From: Gemmatimonadaceae bacterium | GTDB taxonomy: Bacteria; Gemmatimonadota; Gemmatimonadetes; Gemmatimonadales; Gemmatimonadaceae | Assembly (NCBI GenBank): GCA_025451425.1 | Contig: JANWKK010000130.1 | Span: 1-5,393, forward strand | Direction of reading: 5' to 3' | DNA: 5,393 nucleotides | Shown: one piece after another, positions 1 through 4,104 of the stretch | Numbering within the stretch: position 1 is the first letter of the stretch | Layout of the letters: each line of letters begins with the position of its first letter | Notes under the pieces: model-generated | What the model was told of the DNA's origin: nothing | The model's database searches: none | Seen by the model: the letters and a program-made list of their open reading frames with translations, nothing else | Position numbers and translations under genes: made by a program

Positions 1-372
1 CACGAAGTCGCGAACGCTCTGACGCCCAGCTTTTGTGCGATCTTCGCCGAGTAGCAGCGCTTGCCGATGCATCGCTCCATCGTATTGGCCCGTCAGCAAC
101 CACCTGGGATCGATCCCGTGCTCGTGGACGAGTGCTGCGACCACGTCCAGCGTGAAGGCGAGATCCGATGAGGCGCCGTTGTCGTCAATGAGCGCGCGCA
201 AGTCGGGAGCAGGGACGCATAATTGAATCGCAGCCGCATCGAGCGTGTGATGCGGATCACGACAGACCACGGCTCGAATTCGGTCCGCGACTGCTGCGAT
301 GAGCAGTGCGTCCGCACGCGGCGACGGCAGAGTGACCGCTCCGACAAGGGGGGCACTGTCCTCACCTTGCAA
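1..372 (-). CDS. Hypothetical protein with WLLTG motif, 3' end outside window
   Basis: This frame is open from an in-frame TGA at 393-391 to the left edge, so only the first ~124 residues are visible and the gene is partial. The best available start is a TTG at 372-370. It has no good Shine-Dalgarno and lies in the arm of a small hairpin, so the start is uncertain; the next in-frame candidate is a GTG near residue 35. The codons look genuinely coding (G/C at third positions, balanced amino acids), unlike the Arg/Ser-rich shadow frame over the same DNA. The most distinctive part is at residues 85-112, HGIDPRWLLTGQYD followed by HRQALLLGEDR. The 'DPRWLLTG' segment faintly recalls the end of Cro/CI-type helix-turn-helix domains ('VSPDWLLTG'), but the rest does not support that assignment. 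I do not recognise the family and assign no function. It follows the membrane glycosyltransferase gene by 47 bp on the same strand and may share its transcript. Confidence 0.6.
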   Translation of the reverse strand, partial: MQGEDSAPLVGAVTLPSPRADALLIAAVADRIRAVVCRDPHHTLDAAAIQLCVPAPDLRALIDDNGASSDLAFTLDVVAALVHEHGIDPRWLLTGQYDGAMHRQALLLGEDRTKAGRQSVRDFV

Positions 373-385
373 GTCAGATGCAAGG
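365..385 (-). other. Perfect 7-bp hairpin between two genes
   Basis: CCTTGCA (365-371) and TGCAAGG (379-385) are exact inverted repeats around a 7-nt loop. On the minus strand this lies 34 bp after the stop of the membrane glycosyltransferase gene and overlaps the tentative TTG start of the next gene. No T-run follows on the minus strand, so it is not a classical intrinsic terminator. It could act on translation start or mRNA processing, or be chance. Confidence 0.35.
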
Positions 386-419
386 GAGGCTCAAAACATT
401 CGAAACCTCGCGGCGCGGT

Positions 420-1688
420 CTATGTCGCCGTTGCGAGTAGGGCGAAAAACCCTTGCACCGTGAACAGTGCGCCTAGCCCGAGGAATAATGGCCAGCGCTT
501 GGGATAAATATCGCTGTAAGCCCACAGGAGCGCGGGAACTGCCGCGAGAATGTGCCTATCGAAATAGTGGAATCCCCAAACGCTGCCCGTGCACAGAACG
601 AATATCGTGTTGCCGAAAAGCCAGACGGTCGCGAGCAGGGATAGGTCGAACGTCTCGGACTGACGCGACAACCACACCCGTCTCCCCGCCAGAATACAAC
701 CGGCGACGACGAACAACACGTACGACCACACATATCCCACTTTCCACAGCGGCACCGGCGTGTTGAGCGGAGTCATAATCAACGAGCCGAAAGGCCACGA
801 CACCACTCGACCGGCGAAGGTATCCTGACTCGACGCGTAGATCTTCACACCCTCGAGTGCGTCCCCCCTCCAGAAACGCAACGCGACGAAGCCTGCCGCG
901 ACCATGGCACCGGAGATCAGGCTGACGAGAAGCGCCGCGCGCAGCTGCTCGCGCCCCATCGTGGTCTCGAAGTGCGGCTGGATCTTCTGAATTCGCCGAA
1001 CTTCGCGACGCTCGAGAAGCCAGCGATGCCCGATGACAGCGAGTACGCCGAACACCGCGAAGCATGCCACCGGCCGAATCAATCCCGCGCAGCCGAAGGC
1101 GAGCGCGCCAGCCGCGTACCACTCGCGACGCATGACGAAATACAGACCGACGCCGATCAGCGCGAGCATGCTCGCCTCGCTCATCGCCAGCGATGAGAAA
1201 ACGAGGAAGCTCGGCGGGAAGAACACGAGGGCCCATCCAATTCGTCGGTCGGCGAATACCTGCGCGGCGGTCACCGCGACGACGGCGCTCGCGAGCCAGC
1301 TGATTGCGAGTGCGGCGATCGGCAGCGGAACGCGCGCCAGGCCAGCCAGAGCGATCAGGGCCGGATAGCCGATGAAAACCCTCCGATCGAGATGCGCCAC
1401 CATGGCCGTCGGATCGAGCATGCCTCCCGCGACGCGGAGGTAGGACGGTCCGTCGTGCAGGTTGGCGATGTCCGCGAGCGACCAGCCCGTGTAGATCGAC
1501 GTGCCCAACACCAGTGCGATTCGCACGGCGATCGCGAGCAGCGCGATGATAACGAGATCGCGCCGACTGGGATCGCTCGCGACGACGCGCGTCTCCTCGG
1601 GCGACGACCCATCACTCGACAAAGCCGGCGTGTAGTCGCTGCGCGACTCGGTCGCCTTCGACGTGAGATACGCCAACTTGTGTTCCAC
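420..1688 (-). CDS. Polytopic membrane protein, probable GT-C glycosyltransferase (PIG-V/ArnT-like)
   Basis: The predicted protein has 422 aa: a polar N-terminal tail of about 42 residues, then roughly ten or eleven hydrophobic spans (about 44-64, 103-120, 122-145, 152-168, 170-187, 190-206, 208-225, 250-270, 317-337, 349-367, 380-393 and 400-419). The layout resembles GT-C enzymes, which move a sugar from a polyprenyl-phosphate donor on the outer face of the inner membrane. After the first span comes LHDGPSYLRVA (77-87), placed where PIG-V-like proteins carry their acidic catalytic loop (Asp79), followed by FIGYPALIAL (105-114). SEASMLALIGVGLYFVMRR (170-188) and LAFGCAGLIRP (196-206) match the typical 'ES...LYF..R..W..AG...G...L.RP' stretch. 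HYFDRHILAAVPALL (374-388) fits the late conserved Arg/Pro region. The start is a GTG at 1688-1686, 9 bp below an in-frame TGA; the nearby SD is weak, and a TTG four codons in is an alternative. Donor and acceptor are unknown. It lies 122 bp after the GMC gene, so co-transcription is possible but not shown. The assignment rests on topology and motif resemblance only. Confidence 0.7.
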   Translation of the reverse strand: MEHKLAYLTSKATESRSDYTPALSSDGSSPEETRVVASDPSRRDLVIIALLAIAVRIALVLGTSIYTGWSLADIANLHDGPSYLRVAGGMLDPTAMVAHLDRRVFIGYPALIALAGLARVPLPIAALAISWLASAVVAVTAAQVFADRRIGWALVFFPPSFLVFSSLAMSEASMLALIGVGLYFVMRREWYAAGALAFGCAGLIRPVACFAVFGVLAVIGHRWLLERREVRRIQKIQPHFETTMGREQLRAALLVSLISGAMVAAGFVALRFWRGDALEGVKIYASSQDTFAGRVVSWPFGSLIMTPLNTPVPLWKVGYVWSYVLFVVAGCILAGRRVWLSRQSETFDLSLLATVWLFGNTIFVLCTGSVWGFHYFDRHILAAVPALLWAYSDIYPKRWPLFLGLGALFTVQGFFALLATAT

Positions 1689-1810
1689 GTTGAGTCAGAC
1701 GCGCTGGTCACCGTGCAGGGCACGCCAACGTCGACCGCCCAACGAATCCCTACGTGTCGAGACTTACTCCAGTCCAATTGTTTGTCCAGATGCTGCCAGC
1801 ACAGAGCGGG

Positions 1811-3349
1811 CTACGACTCGTCGCGTTTGAGGTGATCCGACAGGCGGAGCGACATCGCGACGAGCGTCAGCGTCGGGTTGACACAGCCCGCAGTTGGATA
1901 CACCGCCGCGCCGGCCACGTACAGGTTCGCAACGCCATGGACGCGGCAATTGACGTCCACCACGCCCTGTTTCGGGTCGCGGCTCATTCGCGTCGTACCC
2001 ATGTGGTGCCAGCCTCCGCCAAGCGACGCTGGCCAGGACGCGGTCGGCTCCTGGAGTACCCACTCGCGCATCTGCAGTCGTCCGACGCCGGCACGGCCGA
2101 TCTCCCGGCCGAGCACCTCGTAGAAAGCACGGAACGAACGTCGATCCAGCTCCGTTAGACGCCAATCCAACCGAATACGTGGCATGCCTAACGCGTCACG
2201 CTCATTGCTCAACGTAACACGGGACGCCGGGTTCGGCGCCTGTTCCTGACGCGTCAGCAGTTGAAACGTGCGCGGCACCGAGTCTGCAGGGGCCGCCGGA
2301 GCACCGGCGGAGGCATCGCGGCCCGTGCGCATTTGATCAAGCACGTCTGGCGTCATCCACTGGAAGGTGCTCTTCGCCTCGTCGGTCAACGACGCTGGCG
2401 TCAGTGAGACGGTCGCATTGAGCAGCCGATGCGTGCGCTGCATGTCGGCCGAGATCGCGAGCTCACCCCGCGCCTTCGTGCGACCGAACGCCCACTCGTA
2501 CATGCGCGTGCTCGGCGGCGTCCTGCCTAACGTCGCCAGCACACCACTTGGCATCTCGAGGTGCTCCATGAAGAAGCGGCCCACGAGGTCGTTGCCGTTG
2601 CCAACGCCGCCGTGCGCAGTCCGGTTCGACGCGAGTAGGAGCCGCGCGTTCTGAATCGTCGAGCAGGCGAGGACGTAGCGAGTGGCGCGCACGCGATGCT
2701 CCCGTCCCTCGCCCCCCAGAGAGCGCACGCGCAGTCCACTTACAGCCGTTCCGCTTTCGTTCGTCTCGATCTCGACGACGTTCGCGTGGGTATAGAGGTG
2801 CACGTCACGCGCACGAAGAATGGGGTCTCGATACAGCGCTCCGAAACGAGCCGGCGGACTGAATTGCCACATTTTTGTGAACGCGACGCTGGCATCGAGC
2901 GGAAACGGAACGAGGGTTGGATCGCGCCGTTGCCATTCCCACGCGCTCCACTCGTTAGGCCCGAGCTGAAGGATCGTCTGCCCACGGCGATAGTACGGCT
3001 CGAGCTGCGTGCGAGTGATCGGCCATCCGCTGTGCGGCACCCAGTCGCGAACCTCGAAGTCGAGCGGGTCGAGGAGCGAGCAGAAACCCGCCCAGTGACC
3101 CGTCGTACCGCCGAAGTAGTGCAATCGCGCCGCCTGGAGTGGGTAGTACGGCAAGCCCACGCTCTCGCCCCGATACAGTTCCTGCATCTGGGCTTCGTAA
3201 TCGAAGCCGCCGCCCTCGAGAAGAATCACTCGACGCCCGGCGCCGATCCACTCCAGCGCCATGCTGATCCCAGCGGCGCCTGCGCCGACGATGCACAGAT
3301 CCCCTTCGATCAGGGCTCCGTTCTCCAGAGCGCGGGCGTCGGTGTGCAC
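1811..3349 (-). CDS. GMC-family FAD-dependent oxidoreductase, large (catalytic) subunit
   Basis: This is a 512-aa flavoprotein dehydrogenase of the glucose-methanol-choline family, which oxidises an alcohol or sugar hydroxyl with FAD. The dinucleotide-binding motif is at 21-27 (VGAGAAG), with LLEGGG (43-48) closing the beta-alpha-beta unit. HYFGGTTGHWAGFCSLLDP (77-95) is the FAD-contacting segment, and DWVPHSGWP (102-110) is typical of the gluconate/fructose-dehydrogenase-like branch. The C-terminal domain carries GGGWHHMGTTRM (444-455) and AGAAVYPTAGCVNPTLTL (479-496); by family alignment His448 and Asn491 are the likely catalytic pair. An Ala/Pro-rich linker at about 345-358 is poorly conserved. 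I chose GTG at 3349-3347, 10 bp after the small-subunit stop: the open frame runs up to 3547, but that extension lies inside the small-subunit gene and is not GMC-like. No SD is visible, so translation may be coupled to the upstream stop. There is no signal peptide; export with the Tat-bearing partner is inferred. Substrate and electron acceptor are unknown, and no cytochrome gene is in the window. Confidence 0.93.
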   Translation of the reverse strand: MHTDARALENGALIEGDLCIVGAGAAGISMALEWIGAGRRVILLEGGGFDYEAQMQELYRGESVGLPYYPLQAARLHYFGGTTGHWAGFCSLLDPLDFEVRDWVPHSGWPITRTQLEPYYRRGQTILQLGPNEWSAWEWQRRDPTLVPFPLDASVAFTKMWQFSPPARFGALYRDPILRARDVHLYTHANVVEIETNESGTAVSGLRVRSLGGEGREHRVRATRYVLACSTIQNARLLLASNRTAHGGVGNGNDLVGRFFMEHLEMPSGVLATLGRTPPSTRMYEWAFGRTKARGELAISADMQRTHRLLNATVSLTPASLTDEAKSTFQWMTPDVLDQMRTGRDASAGAPAAPADSVPRTFQLLTRQEQAPNPASRVTLSNERDALGMPRIRLDWRLTELDRRSFRAFYEVLGREIGRAGVGRLQMREWVLQEPTASWPASLGGGWHHMGTTRMSRDPKQGVVDVNCRVHGVANLYVAGAAVYPTAGCVNPTLTLVAMSLRLSDHLKRDES

Positions 3350-3359
3350 GGAAGCAGCG

Positions 3360-3740
3360 TTAGGCGGTGAGCAAAGAAAACAGCGCGCACTGGCGCGCTT
3401 CGGTGACCGCCAGGATCCACCCATTGAGGATAACGGTGCGGCCCTGTTCGAAATCCTCATGGACAAGCGCGGCAATCGGCGGACTCGCGGCGGGGAGCAA
3501 TCGTGTGCGCATCGGGCGAGAGGCGAGTATCGCCGCGCGCAGTGCATCCGTATTCTGCTCGCCCGGCATGAGCGAACGGTATCGTGCTCCGATCGCGCGC
3601 ACGGGTCCGGCGCCTAACGTGATGAGCAGCTCTGGCTGCGCCAGGGAGCGCGTACCATACTCGGCGCCGGCGCTGCACCGGGTGCTGCCAATCGCGACCG
3701 CGGTCACGCCCGAGACCCGCAGAAACTGGCGACGATCCAT
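3360..3740 (-). CDS. Tat-signal small subunit/partner of the GMC dehydrogenase
   Basis: The protein has 126 aa and starts at ATG 3740-3738. The N-terminus has a twin-arginine motif, DRRQFLRVSG (2-11), followed by a short hydrophobic stretch (VTAVAIGS, 12-19), as in substrates of the Tat pathway. Cys22 does not sit in a convincing lipobox. After the signal come PELLITLGAGPVRAIGARY (36-54) and a C-terminal block, HEDFEQGRTVILNGWILAVTEARQCALF (94-121), whose GW-I-L-x-x-TEAR pattern I associate with small proteins encoded next to GMC dehydrogenases. In characterised enzymes of this type (gluconate 2-dehydrogenase, fructose dehydrogenase) the small subunit carries the Tat signal and is needed to export and mature the flavin subunit. 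The gene directly precedes the GMC gene with 10 bp between stop and start, which supports that role here. It is shorter than the usual gluconate-2-dehydrogenase subunit 3, so family membership is tentative. Its TAA stop lies inside a copy of the CGTTAGGC octamer. Confidence 0.75.
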   Translation of the reverse strand: MDRRQFLRVSGVTAVAIGSTRCSAGAEYGTRSLAQPELLITLGAGPVRAIGARYRSLMPGEQNTDALRAAILASRPMRTRLLPAASPPIAALVHEDFEQGRTVILNGWILAVTEARQCALFSLLTA

Positions 3741-3770
3741 CGCGCCACGCTACAGCGGCTACGTGTCACT

Positions 3771-3792
3771 GGCTAGGGGCTAGGGCATGGGG
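3771..3792 (-). repeat. Heptad array, left copy (inverted relative to right copy)
   Basis: GGCTAGG occurs twice in tandem (3771-3784), followed by a degenerate unit GCATGGG and one more G. Read on the minus strand it is a C-rich CTAGCCC-type array lying 30 bp upstream of the small-subunit ATG, probably in its leader or promoter. Its first 13 bp (3771-3783) are the exact reverse complement of 4032-4044. Confidence 0.7.
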
Positions 3793-3854
3793 ACTTGGCT
3801 CTCAGAAAGCAGCCCTACAGTGGACATTTTGAAATCCGCATAACAGGAGCAGGA

Positions 3855-3888
3855 TCCAGAGTCCAGGCGGCGGGCGTCGTCCTCTGGA
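3855..3888. repeat. 7-bp inverted repeat, weak hairpin
   Basis: TCCAGAG (3855-3861) pairs exactly with CTCTGGA (3882-3888) across a 20-nt loop. It is flanked by a rough direct repeat, AGGATCCAGA at 3851 and AGGATCAGA at 3890. It could be an operator-like or RNA element, but the length is compatible with chance. Confidence 0.3.
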
Positions 3889-3896
3889 GAGGATCA

Positions 3897-3925
3897 GAAG
3901 CATTCGGCTTTCTCCGAAGCATTCG
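3897..3925. repeat. 10-bp direct repeat with internal small hairpin
   Basis: GAAGCATTCG occurs at 3897-3906 and again at 3916-3925, 19 bp apart start to start. Between them TTCGG (3903-3907) and CCGAA (3914-3918) form a 5-bp stem with a 6-nt loop. The spacing of about two helical turns would suit a protein binding twice on one face of the DNA. No regulator gene is visible in the window. Confidence 0.4.
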
Positions 3926-3993
3926 CATAGCCCTTGTCAGCGTGGCTACCTCGGCACGCCAGTCCGGCCACAATGACAAAAATTGATGAGTGT

Positions 3994-4007
3994 GAAGGAG
4001 CTCCTTC
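3994..4007. promoter_or_regulatory. Perfect 14-bp palindrome, candidate operator
   Basis: GAAGGAGCTCCTTC is fully self-complementary with no central loop, 97 bp upstream of the amidase ATG. A loop-less palindrome is a typical shape for a site bound by a dimeric repressor, and it lies just downstream of a possible -35 (TTGATG, 3983-3988). Operator function is inference; no second copy was noticed in the window. Confidence 0.45.
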
Positions 4008-4031
4008 GATGAATACCTCGCTTACGGTCCA

Positions 4032-4059
4032 CTAGCCCCTAGCCCCTCGCCCCTATTCC
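4032..4059 (+). repeat. Heptad array, right copy
   Basis: Four consecutive 7-bp units lie here: CTAGCCC (4032-4038), CTAGCCC (4039-4045), then the decayed CTCGCCC (4046-4052) and CTATTCC (4053-4059). The array ends 45 bp before the amidase ATG. It is inverted relative to the left array, so each divergent gene has the C-rich strand as its sense strand in front of the start codon. Confidence 0.75.
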
Positions 4060-4104
4060 GACTATTCACCTTCTCCGCCAGATCCACTCCCCTCGTCGAT
4101 CCTC

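Larger units (their letters stand above)
3741..4104. other. Divergent intergenic region rich in small repeats
   Basis: These 364 bp separate the minus-strand GMC genes from the plus-strand amidase and must hold the start signals for both. The stretch is visibly AT-richer than its neighbours and I find no convincing gene in it. It contains two inverted arrays of a 7-bp unit near the ends, a perfect 14-bp palindrome, a 10-bp direct repeat and weak hairpins. I could not pick a convincing -35/-10 pair for either direction: TTGATG at 3983 and TTGAAA at 3829 are possible -35 elements facing the amidase, but neither has a good partner at 16-18 bp. Neither start codon has a clear SD. Confidence 0.7.

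Noticed and set aside
556..1236. Minus-strand 226-aa open frame within the glycosyltransferase gene
   Set aside because: It is Arg/Gly/Ser-rich without any domain pattern and overlaps a frame with coherent transmembrane spans; an ordinary shadow frame in GC-rich DNA.
1689..1810. Terminator or promoter in the gap between the GMC and glycosyltransferase genes
   Set aside because: I found no strong stem followed by a T-run and no convincing -35/-10 pair in these 122 bp.
2696..3370. Plus-strand 224-aa open frame antisense to the GMC gene
   Set aside because: It has an Arg/Glu-rich shadow composition and lies wholly opposite well-conserved GMC motifs.
3350..3547. 66-residue N-terminal extension of the GMC open frame
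   Set aside because: It overlaps the small-subunit gene, is Arg/Cys/Pro-rich and precedes the FAD motif without any signal or domain character; GTG 3349 fits the family length better.
3795..3986. 63-aa plus-strand open frame in the intergenic region
   Set aside because: It starts with TTG and has no SD, no recognisable motif and no coding-like codon pattern, and it covers the repeat cluster.
3973..4035. 20-codon ORF upstream of the amidase (leader peptide candidate)
   Set aside because: It starts with ATG and stops inside the right heptad array, but there is no SD and no run of regulatory codons; not enough to call a leader peptide.
3771..4059. Insertion sequence or MITE
   Set aside because: Inverted ends exist, but there is no target-site duplication, no transposase remnant and no second copy in the window; kept as repeats only.
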